Positions 1 to 4,995 of a stretch of DNA of 7,216 nucleotides are shown one piece after another. Within the stretch, counting starts at the first letter, position 1; each line of letters starts with the position of its first letter. The DNA lies in assembly GCA_937897535.1 (NCBI GenBank), contig CALCQB010000036.1, positions 1 to 7,216 of the forward strand, read 5' to 3'. The notes under the pieces were generated by a model, which was not told the DNA's origin, did no database searches, and saw nothing but the letters and a program-made list of their open reading frames with translations. The stretch is from an uncultured Novosphingobium sp. Lineage in GTDB: Bacteria > Pseudomonadota > Alphaproteobacteria > Sphingomonadales > Sphingomonadaceae. Position numbers and translations under genes: made by a program.

Positions 1-344
1 AGTTCGGGCAGATAGCGCGCCTTCAGCTCCGCGCTGCCGAAGCAGTCGATCATCCAGGCGGCCATGTTGTGGATCGAGATGTAGGCGCTGGTCGCCGGGC
101 AGCCATAGGCCATCGCCTCCATGATCAGCGCCGCGTCCAATCGCCCAAGGCCGATCCCGCCGCTTTCCTCCGAGACATAGATCGCCCCGAACCCGAGTTC
201 GCCCGCCGCCTTCCAGACAGCGACCGGATAGTGCGATTGCTCGTCCCATTCGGCTGCGAACGGGGTGATCCGGTCGGCGGTGAACTTGCGCGCCATGTCC
301 TGGATCGCGAGCTGATCATCGGTCAGCGAAAATTGATCGGTCAT
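1..344 (-). CDS. Acyl-CoA dehydrogenase, isobutyryl-CoA dehydrogenase-like (N-terminal part, runs off the left edge)
   Basis: Reading down from ATG at 344, 114 complete codons are visible and the frame is open to the window edge. They cover the N-terminal helical domain of an FAD-dependent acyl-CoA dehydrogenase (whole proteins are about 380 residues). Seen: an opening FSLTDDQLAIQDMARKF, then GELGFGAIYVSEESGGIGL (about 48-66), then AYISIHNMAAWMIDCFGS (about 87-104). The last block closely recalls the ACAD8 isobutyryl-CoA dehydrogenase group, which oxidises isobutyryl-CoA to methacrylyl-CoA in valine breakdown. The FAD-binding and catalytic Glu regions lie outside the window, so substrate choice is an inference. 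A GAGG ribosome site sits 7 nt before the ATG. The gene lies 60 bp below the I78 lipoprotein gene on the same strand and may be read through from it. Confidence 0.9.
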   Translation of the reverse strand, partial: MTDQFSLTDDQLAIQDMARKFTADRITPFAAEWDEQSHYPVAVWKAAGELGFGAIYVSEESGGIGLGRLDAALIMEAMAYGCPATSAYISIHNMAAWMIDCFGSAELKARYLPE

Positions 345-404
345 GGATTCGCCTCTAGCCGATCTGGGCGAATATGCCAGATGGCACAAAAGCGAGTAGT
401 CGGC

Positions 405-686
405 TCAGCCGCAGGAGATCGAGGAAATCCGCATCGCCGCGTCATAGCCGACCGTCAGCCGCCCGAACTTGTAATCCATCGTCACCATCATCCCCGGGGC
501 AACCCAGCGGATCTCGCGCGAATTGGTCATGGCGAGCAGCTCGGCGCCAGTCGCGCTCGATGCGGTTCGGCCGATGTAGCTTTGCGCTGGCGCGGCCCGG
601 CAGCTGTCGGCCAGGTGATCGGGCTTTGCCGTGACACAGCCGGAGAGGAGCAGCGCGGCGGGAAGGGCCAGCAGCGTTGCGCGCAT
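405..686 (-). CDS. Small lipoprotein of the I78 peptidase-inhibitor family
   Basis: This 93-residue protein begins with a short basic N-terminus and a hydrophobic stretch that ends in a lipobox, LLSGC (Cys17), so it should be exported and lipidated. The mature part matches the I78 inhibitor pattern: a Cys near the start (Cys29), an IGR motif (38-40), IRWVAPGMMVTMDY (59-72), RLTVGYD (76-82), and a terminal SCG with Cys92. Cys29 and Cys92 are the pair expected to form the family disulfide. Members of this family are known or predicted to inhibit serine proteases; the target here is unknown. An upstream in-frame ATG at 710 was not chosen, because it would overlap the preceding gene and lacks a ribosome site, whereas ATG 686 has GGAG 7 nt upstream and gives a clean signal peptide. 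The gene starts 14 bp after the preceding lipoprotein gene, so the two are probably one operon under the EcfG-type promoter at 1241-1265. Confidence 0.85.
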   Translation of the reverse strand: MRATLLALPAALLLSGCVTAKPDHLADSCRAAPAQSYIGRTASSATGAELLAMTNSREIRWVAPGMMVTMDYKFGRLTVGYDAAMRISSISCG

Positions 687-700
687 GGTTCTGCTCCGGC

Positions 701-1189
701 TCAGCTGCATTTGGTGTAGGTCCGGCGCTCAGCCGGGGCGTCCTTGCCCGAGTCCTGAAAATCCAGGCTCTTGCCGCCACTGTCGGCGACCAGTGCCACT
801 TCGCGGGTCCATTCCATACCCTCACCATTGTAGGCAAAGCTGCCGCGCAGCTGCATCGGATCGTTGCTGGTGCCGCTGGTCAGGGTTCCAACCGATTCGT
901 AGAATTTGAGGTCGACGGCTCCGATCGTCAGCAAGCCTTTGGCATCGCCGCGGGTCGACGTGCAATCGGCCGGAACCAGGCCCCAGCGTCCGCGCAGGGC
1001 GAGCGGGATTTGCTTGATTGTCGGCCCTTCGCTGGGGGTCAAGGTCGGCGAAGGGCTGGGCGACAGCGTGGCGCCAGGGGCCATCAGCTCGGGATCGGGC
1101 GAGCTGCTGGCCGCTGGATCGGCGCTTTCGCCCGAACACGCGCCAAGCGCCAGGGCCAGACCGGTTGCAAGAATGGGGGCAAACTTCAT
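701..1189 (-). CDS. Lipoprotein of unknown function with Ser/Pro/Thr-rich linker
   Basis: I do not recognise the family of this 162-residue protein. It starts MKFAPILATGLALALGAC, a classical lipoprotein signal with the lipidated Cys at 18. Residues about 20-58 are low-complexity and rich in Ser, Pro, Thr and Ala (SPSPSPTLTPSEGP), a flexible tether. Residues about 60-162 look like a compact domain, with LRGRWGLVPADC and VDLKFYESVG segments and two cysteines (76 and 161) that could pair. The reading frame is open up to 1294 with other start codons, but those lie over the promoter motif. ATG 1195 has its GGAG only 2 nt away, whereas ATG 1189 has it 8 nt away. It is followed closely by the I78 lipoprotein gene. 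The perfect GGAAC-N16-CGTT motif about 50 bp upstream suggests induction by the general stress response. Confidence 0.82.
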   Translation of the reverse strand: MKFAPILATGLALALGACSGESADPAASSSPDPELMAPGATLSPSPSPTLTPSEGPTIKQIPLALRGRWGLVPADCTSTRGDAKGLLTIGAVDLKFYESVGTLTSGTSNDPMQLRGSFAYNGEGMEWTREVALVADSGGKSLDFQDSGKDAPAERRTYTKCS

Positions 1190-1240
1190 CGGCATGGCTC
1201 CGCTTGGACGGCGCGACGCGACGCCGAATGGGGAATTGGA

Positions 1241-1265
1241 AACGTTTGTGCGGCTTGCTGGTTCC
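1241..1265 (-). promoter_or_regulatory. EcfG-type (general stress response) promoter for the lipoprotein pair
   Basis: On the minus strand, GGAAC (1265-1261) is followed by exactly 16 nt and then CGTT (1244-1241). This is an exact fit to the alphaproteobacterial EcfG consensus GGAAC-N16/17-cGTT. It lies in the 101-bp gap between the CoA-transferase stop and the lipoprotein start. A transcript starting several bases below the -10 box would have a leader of roughly 45 nt to ATG 1189. The EcfG locus in the same window adds support. It has not been shown experimentally. Confidence 0.75.
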
Positions 1266-1290
1266 GCAATTGCATTGTGCCGAACGAAGC

Positions 1291-2520
1291 TCACAGCGTC
1301 TCGGCAACAATTCCTTGCGCGGCCAGCGCGTCGATTTCGCTATCGGCCAGCCCCAGCACCTCGCCCAGAACGCTGCGGGTATCCTGACCCGAGCGCGGCG
1401 GGGCGTGGCGATAGGTTGCCGGGCTGGCCGACAGCTTGGCCGGAAAGCCCAGAAACCTGACCGGCGTCCCGTCGTCGCGGGCGATTTCGTGGACCATCTC
1501 GCGCGCCTCGATCTGCGGCTGGGCCAGCGCCTCGGGGATCGAATTGATCCGCCCGCCGGGCAATTTGGCCGCTGCGAGTGCAGCGATCAGCTCGTCCGAT
1601 TTCCACGCGGCGATGACCGGATTGATCGCCGCGAACAGCGCCTCGCGGTTGTCGCTGCGATTTGGCGACAAGGCGAAGCGCGGGTCTTCTCCGAGTTCGG
1701 GCAGGCCCAGCACCTGCATCAGCCCGACGAACTGGCGATCATTGCCCAGCGCAATCAGCACGTCGCCATCGGCGCAGGCAAAGTCCTGATACGGCACGAT
1801 CGTCGGATGCTGGTTGCCCATCCGGCGCGGCTCCGCACCGCCATTGAGCCAGTTCGAACCCTGATTGGCCAGCATCGCGACCTGCGCGTCCAGCAGGGCG
1901 AGGTCGATCTGCTGGCCCTCGCCAGTCCGGTTGCGGTGCTGGAGTGCGGCAAGGATCGAGATCGTGGCATAGAGCCCGGTGGTCAGGTCACTGACCGGGA
2001 TCCCGACCTTGAGCGGATGGCCGTCGGCCTCGCCGGTCACGCTCATCAGTCCGCTCATCCCCTGGATCAGGAAATCGTAGCCGCCCTTGTCCTTGTCCGG
2101 CCCGGTCTGGCCGAAGCCAGTGATCGAGCAATAGATCAGGTCGGGCTTGACTGCCTTCAGCGCCGGATAATCGAGGCCATATTTGGCCAGACCGCCAACC
2201 CGGAAATTTTCCAGCACGATATCGGCCTGCGCCGCCAGCTGCCGGACCAGGTCCTGGCCTTCGGGCTTAGAGATATCGATCGCGACCGAGCGCTTGTTGC
2301 GGTTGGCGCAGAGGTAATAGGCCGAATCGCGCGATCCGTCGGGCAGGAACGGCGGGCCCCATTTGCGGGTGTCGTCTCCCTGGCCGGGCTGTTCGACCTT
2401 GATCACGTCGGCGCCGAGATCGCCCAGCATCTGCCCGCTCCATGGCCCGGCCAGAACCCGCGAAAGGTCCAGCACCTTGATCCCGGCCAGCGGACCGGTG
2501 AGTGGTTCGATTGATGACAT
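1291..2520 (-). CDS. Class III CoA-transferase (CaiB/BaiF family), SUGCT-like
   Basis: This 409-residue protein has the usual length of family III CoA-transferases, which move CoA between carboxylic acids through an acyl-enzyme anhydride on an Asp. Seen: the N-terminal LAGIKVLDLSRVLAGPWSGQ (11-30), LGDLGADVIKVEQPGQGDDTR (32-52) with WGPPF (54-58), NRNKRSVAIDI, ENFRVGGL (104-111), and CSITGFGQTGP followed by GGYDFLIQGMSGLM. Asp149 in that last block is the expected catalytic residue. The GDDTRxWGPPF signature recalls the succinyl-CoA:glutarate CoA-transferase (SUGCT / C7orf10) branch, but the natural acid cannot be read from sequence, and many such genes are mis-assigned to carnitine or formate. 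ATG 2520 is chosen because the family homology begins near it; the frame continues upstream only to a poor TTG at 2598. GGAG lies 11 nt before the ATG. It sits upstream of the lipoproteins on the same strand. Confidence 0.92.
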   Translation of the reverse strand: MSSIEPLTGPLAGIKVLDLSRVLAGPWSGQMLGDLGADVIKVEQPGQGDDTRKWGPPFLPDGSRDSAYYLCANRNKRSVAIDISKPEGQDLVRQLAAQADIVLENFRVGGLAKYGLDYPALKAVKPDLIYCSITGFGQTGPDKDKGGYDFLIQGMSGLMSVTGEADGHPLKVGIPVSDLTTGLYATISILAALQHRNRTGEGQQIDLALLDAQVAMLANQGSNWLNGGAEPRRMGNQHPTIVPYQDFACADGDVLIALGNDRQFVGLMQVLGLPELGEDPRFALSPNRSDNREALFAAINPVIAAWKSDELIAALAAAKLPGGRINSIPEALAQPQIEAREMVHEIARDDGTPVRFLGFPAKLSASPATYRHAPPRSGQDTRSVLGEVLGLADSEIDALAAQGIVAETL

Positions 2521-2605
2521 AGGCGCGGCAGCTCCGGACTTCGGGTGCCGGTCGGCACGGGTCCGGGCCTCATAGATAGGATCGGCAAGCAGCGGCAAGG
2601 AAATG

Positions 2606-2644
2606 ATGGAGCCCCCGCACTCGGTGGGGCAGCGGGGGCTCCAT
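2606..2644 (-). terminator. Perfect 13-bp hairpin, candidate terminator of the sigma-receiver operon
   Basis: The arms at 2606-2618 (ATGGAGCCCCCGC) and 2632-2644 are perfect reverse complements around a 13-nt loop. It lies about 95 bp below the stop of the minus-strand receiver gene and 86 bp above the next start, in the 218-bp gap 2521-2738. On the minus strand the stem is followed by CATTTCCTT, a weak U-tract, so it could be a rho-independent terminator or an RNA 3' end stabiliser. Apart from this hairpin, I see no gene or clear promoter in the gap. Confidence 0.6.
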
Positions 2645-2738
2645 GGTCTTTGAAACCGGCTGGCGATCGCATGACGTCCGCCAGGCCCATCGAGGATCCT
2701 AATGCGCTGCGATCCGAAAGGTTCCCGCTCGACTGGCT

Positions 2739-3125
2739 CTAGCCCAGGCGCTGCAACCCGCGCGGTGGCTCGTCGTCATTTTCGTTCAGCGCATAGCCCA
2801 GCGAGTTCTGGATGGTCTGGGCGTTGAACGGCTTCTGGATATAGCCGATCGCGGTCGGTGGAGGATTCTCGATCTGGGCCGGATTGGCCGTCACGAAGAT
2901 GATCCGGGTTCCGTGCCGCGCAGCCAGACTGCGGGCAATCTCCACGCCGGTCGGACCATCGCGCAGGTTGATGTCAACCAGCGCCAGCCTCGGAGGCGTG
3001 CCAAGCGCTTCGGCCCCTTTGCGATCCGCAACGATTCCGATCACCGGATAGCCGGCACCGGCAATGATCTCTTCCAGGTCAAGGGCTACGAGGAATTCAT
3101 CCTCGACGATCAGGATTCCAGTCAT
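2739..3125 (-). CDS. Stand-alone receiver-domain response regulator, PhyR-receiver-like
   Basis: This 128-residue protein is a single receiver domain with no output domain. Seen: ILIVEDE (4-10) with the acidic Glu8/Asp9, the phospho-acceptor Asp51 in ALVDINL, the conserved Thr79 in FVTAN, and the Lys-Pro pair 98-99 in IQKPF. The layout resembles the receiver half of PhyR in this window (shared IVEDEFL/VIEDEPL, LVDINL/LADIQL and KPF blocks) more than a CheY. It lacks the FATGUY motif of the SdrG-type single-domain regulators. The tail NENDDEPPRGLQRLG is hydrophilic. The start is ATG 3125; a GTG three codons upstream (3134) is also possible, and no strong ribosome site favours either. The gene is 30 bp below the EcfG-like sigma gene, so the two almost surely share a transcript. 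Likely roles are a phosphate sink or a modulator of the HWE kinases that act on PhyR; this is inference. Confidence 0.9.
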   Translation of the reverse strand: MTGILIVEDEFLVALDLEEIIAGAGYPVIGIVADRKGAEALGTPPRLALVDINLRDGPTGVEIARSLAARHGTRIIFVTANPAQIENPPPTAIGYIQKPFNAQTIQNSLGYALNENDDEPPRGLQRLG

Positions 3126-3155
3126 TTCTTTCACTTTTTCGCCCCCGACCGACGG

Positions 3156-3791
3156 TCAGGCCGCCAGTCGGTCCGGGCGCTCCAAATTGGCAGCGTGGCG
3201 CATCTCCGCGAACAGCAGATCCATCGCGTTGCCGTCGATTACGAAGTCATGGCGCGAATCGGGCAGGACCCCGCCGTCGAGTGCCGCAACCAGCATGGCC
3301 CGCGCGCGGCAGATCCGGCTCTTGACCGTTCCCAGCGCGATGCCGCAGATTTCGGCGATTTCTTCATAGGCCATGTCGCCCACCGCAGCCAGGATCAGCG
3401 CTTCGCGGTTGGCCGCAGGCAGGGTTTCCAGTCCGCGCAGAACGTCAGCCAGTTCGACCGCATCCTCCTGATTGCCACGGGTGCACAGGGTACGTTCGGC
3501 CATTTCCTGATCGTATTCACCGGTGAACCGGGCGCGGCGGGTTTCGCTGTAGAACTGGTTCCGCAGAATGGTGAAGGTCCAGGCCTTGAAATTGGTTCCG
3601 GCGCGATAGGAGGCCCGCGCCGACCAGGCTTTCAGCATCGTCTCCTGGGCCAGATCGTCGGCCCGGTCGCGGCAACCGCACAAGGTCCGGGCGAAGCCGC
3701 GCAAGTGCGAGGCAACCCGCTCGAGCTCGGCGCGAAAGTCGCGATCGCTCAAAGGTTCGGGCGTTTCGCTGATCAGTTCCTGAATTTGCAT
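3156..3791 (-). CDS. ECF sigma factor, EcfG (ECF15)-like paralogue with C-terminal extension
   Basis: This 211-residue protein is a region 2 plus region 4 sigma factor without an N-terminal domain. Region 2 covers about 20-88 with HLRGFARTLCG, DDLAQETMLKAW (45-56) and FKAWTFTILRNQFYSE (68-83). Region 4 covers about 112-168 with LPAANREALIL and the helix-turn-helix YEEIAEICGIALGTVKSRICRAR (142-164, here in two parts: YEEIAEICG and TVKSRICRAR). These blocks are typical of EcfG. About 40 residues follow region 4 (172-211), ending in a predicted amphipathic helix around AMDLLFAEMRHA; usual EcfG proteins end soon after region 4. ATG 3791 is chosen (GGAG 7 nt upstream) over a GTG at 3815. It has its own EcfG-type promoter, has no nepR beside it, and is followed by the receiver gene. 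The canonical ecfG of the locus is the one at 7018, so this is probably a second GSR sigma factor. Confidence 0.92.
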   Translation of the reverse strand: MQIQELISETPEPLSDRDFRAELERVASHLRGFARTLCGCRDRADDLAQETMLKAWSARASYRAGTNFKAWTFTILRNQFYSETRRARFTGEYDQEMAERTLCTRGNQEDAVELADVLRGLETLPAANREALILAAVGDMAYEEIAEICGIALGTVKSRICRARAMLVAALDGGVLPDSRHDFVIDGNAMDLLFAEMRHAANLERPDRLAA

Positions 3792-3826
3792 GCGCCTGCT
3801 CCACTTTTGCTCCACGATGCCAACTG

Positions 3827-3852
3827 AACACGGCAGCGGCCCGGATCGTTCC
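3827..3852 (-). promoter_or_regulatory. EcfG-type promoter of the sigma-receiver operon
   Basis: On the minus strand GGAAC (3852-3848) is followed by 17 nt and TGTT (3830-3827), one base off the GGAAC-N16/17-cGTT consensus. A start site a few bases downstream would give a short leader of about 30 nt to ATG 3791. It is the minus-strand half of a divergent pair. The match suggests autoregulation by EcfG; it is a motif call only. Confidence 0.6.
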
Positions 3853-3889
3853 CGAACGAGCTAGAATTTTTTGTCCCTGGCTCGGGAAC
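3848..3889. repeat. Inverted repeat joining the two divergent -35 boxes
   Basis: GTTCCCGA (3848-3855) and TCGGGAAC (3882-3889) are perfect reverse complements. Each contains the -35 box of one divergent EcfG-type promoter, pointing outward. The 26 bp between them include an AT-rich run (AGAATTTTTTG, 3863-3873) that stands out in this GC-rich sequence and could act as an upstream element for both promoters. Confidence 0.65.
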
Positions 3890-3909
3890 CCGGCTCGGGA
3901 CCCGGCGTT
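3885..3909 (+). promoter_or_regulatory. EcfG-type promoter reading toward phyR
   Basis: GGAAC (3885-3889), exactly 16 nt, then CGTT (3906-3909): a perfect match to the EcfG consensus. The next gene downstream on this strand is phyR, whose start lies about 240 nt below the expected transcription start. PhyR genes under EcfG control are known in several alphaproteobacteria, which supports this reading. Confidence 0.72.
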
Positions 3910-4156
3910 TGGGCAGGCATCAAACGCATGAGGCGTGCATCTTGCGGCTCACTATCGGGCCGGACGGGACAAGGACTGCGGGGAGTATGGTGCGAGCTTT
4001 TCTGAGCATTGCAGGCTGCGGGAAGTCACCCGCCCGGCGCGGCAAGCTTTTTGCTGAGTACACCGGATTAGCGCCCAGCTTGCATCTCTCGCGTCCAGGC
4101 CATATCCCATGACGCTCTCCACCAGTTTGCAGCCTGCCAACAGGCCGAAGGACCCC
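3910..4156 (+). other. Long leader region of phyR, no clear gene
   Basis: About 247 bp separate the EcfG-type -10 box from the phyR start. I see no recognisable gene here. Short open frames exist: 25 codons from ATG 3928, and 42 residues from ATG 3987 that stop at 4110-4112. The second has GGAG only 1 nt before its ATG and no known motif. A small GC stem, GCGGG/CCCGC, lies at 4018-4033. No riboswitch or tRNA-like fold is apparent. The stretch may simply be a long 5' untranslated leader, or may hide a second promoter or a small RNA. Confidence 0.4.
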
Positions 4157-4948
4157 ATGTCGATAAGTTCGATCCTGACTGACCGCTTGCCGTTGTTGCG
4201 GCGCTATGCCCGGGCCCTGTGCGGCTCGCAGAATTCGGGTGACGCCTTTGTTCGCGAACTGCTGGAGGGCGCACTTGCCGATCCGGTCCTGCGCGACGAG
4301 ATCGCGGCCGGACGGGTCGAGCTCTACCGGGCTTTTACCCGGTTGTGGTCGGCGGGCCATGTCGAAGGGATCGTCAGCTCCGCTGGCGCCGGCCACGAAG
4401 CGGCTGGCCAGGCGCGCTTGTCGATGATCCCACCCGAGCACCGCCAGGCACTGTTGCTGACCACGCTGGAAGAGTTCTCTGCGAGCGAGGCCGGCGCGGT
4501 ACTGGGCCTGACCAGCGAGGAAGTCGACGCGCTGGTGGCCCGGGCGATCGCTGAAATCGACAATGAAACTGCCACCTCCGTTCTGGTGATCGAAGATGAG
4601 CCGCTGATTGCGATGCAGCTTGAAGCGCTGGTGGCGGAGCTTGGCCATGTTGTAGTGGCGACTGCCGCCACCCGCACCCAGGCGGTGGCAGCCTATCGCG
4701 AGCACAACCCCGGCCTGGTGCTGGCTGACATCCAGTTGGCCGATGCCAGTTCGGGGATCGACGCGGTGGAGGACATCCTGGCCATCGCCGATGTCCCGGT
4801 GGTGTTCATCACTGCCTATCCCGAGCGGCTGCTGACCGGCGAGCGGCCCGAGCCGACCTATCTGGTGACCAAGCCGTTCCGCGAGGAAACCGTGCGCGCG
4901 GCGATCAGCCAGGCATTGTTCTTTTCCGCGGCCAATCCGAACAACTGA
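4157..4948 (+). CDS. phyR: PhyR, general stress response anti-anti-sigma response regulator
   Basis: This 263-residue protein has the two-part build unique to PhyR. Residues about 1-135 form an EcfG-like sigma domain (LPLLRRYARALCGSQ at 11-25, PEHRQALLLTTLEEFSASEAGAVLG around 93-117). Residues about 140-255 form a receiver domain with Glu146/Asp147 in VIEDEPL, the phospho-acceptor Asp191 in LADIQL, Thr219 in FITAYPERLLTG, and Lys239-Pro240. In the known mechanism, phosphorylation frees the sigma-like domain to bind NepR, which releases EcfG. ATG 4157 has GAAGGA directly upstream and gives the usual family length. An in-frame ATG at 4109 would add 16 residues without homology and is rejected. 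The gene is headed by an EcfG-type promoter far upstream and converges on the CHASE-HWE kinase, its probable phospho-donor or phosphatase. Confidence 0.97.
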   Translation: MSISSILTDRLPLLRRYARALCGSQNSGDAFVRELLEGALADPVLRDEIAAGRVELYRAFTRLWSAGHVEGIVSSAGAGHEAAGQARLSMIPPEHRQALLLTTLEEFSASEAGAVLGLTSEEVDALVARAIAEIDNETATSVLVIEDEPLIAMQLEALVAELGHVVVATAATRTQAVAAYREHNPGLVLADIQLADASSGIDAVEDILAIADVPVVFITAYPERLLTGERPEPTYLVTKPFREETVRAAISQALFFSAANPNN

Positions 4949-4958
4949 CCGGCACCAC

Positions 4959-4995
4959 GCCGAGTAGCGGGGCCGATTAGGTCACGCTACTCGGC
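4959..4995. terminator. 11-bp perfect hairpin at the convergent phyR/kinase junction
   Basis: GCCGAGTAGCG (4959-4969) pairs perfectly with 4985-4995 around a 15-nt loop. It lies 11 bp after the phyR stop, and its right arm covers the last codons and stop of the kinase gene. Neither strand has a U-run after the stem, so it may be a two-way transcript end signal or stabiliser rather than a classical intrinsic terminator. Confidence 0.5.

Noticed and set aside
69..719. A 216-codon plus-strand open frame over the acyl-CoA dehydrogenase and I78 genes
   Set aside because: It covers two real minus-strand genes and their gap and has no family resemblance.
972..976. Other GGAAC or GTTCC words inside genes (for example 972, 2346, 3562, 6603, 6612)
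   Set aside because: None has GTT at 16-18 nt downstream in the right direction, and all are inside coding sequence.
1190..1294. N-terminal extension of the lipoprotein to a GTG overlapping the CoA-transferase stop
   Set aside because: It would bury the lipoprotein signal peptide and place coding sequence over the perfect EcfG promoter; ATG 1189 has a properly spaced ribosome site.
1018..2514. A 498-codon open frame on the plus strand opposite the CoA-transferase
   Set aside because: Its translation has no recognisable motif and is rich in Arg, Gln and His as expected for an antisense shadow in GC-rich DNA, while the minus strand has clear CaiB/BaiF motifs throughout.
2701..2725. GGAAC-N16-CATT on the minus strand at the end of the receiver gene, as an EcfG promoter for the CoA-transferase
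   Set aside because: The -10 box lacks the GTT core, and it lies about 180 bp from the start with a strong hairpin in between.
2913..3827. A 304-codon open frame on the plus strand opposite the sigma and receiver genes
   Set aside because: It spans two well-supported minus-strand genes and their spacer, and has no domain-like sequence.
3920..4705. A 261-codon open frame on the minus strand opposite phyR
   Set aside because: Low-quality shadow sequence; phyR on the plus strand is certain.
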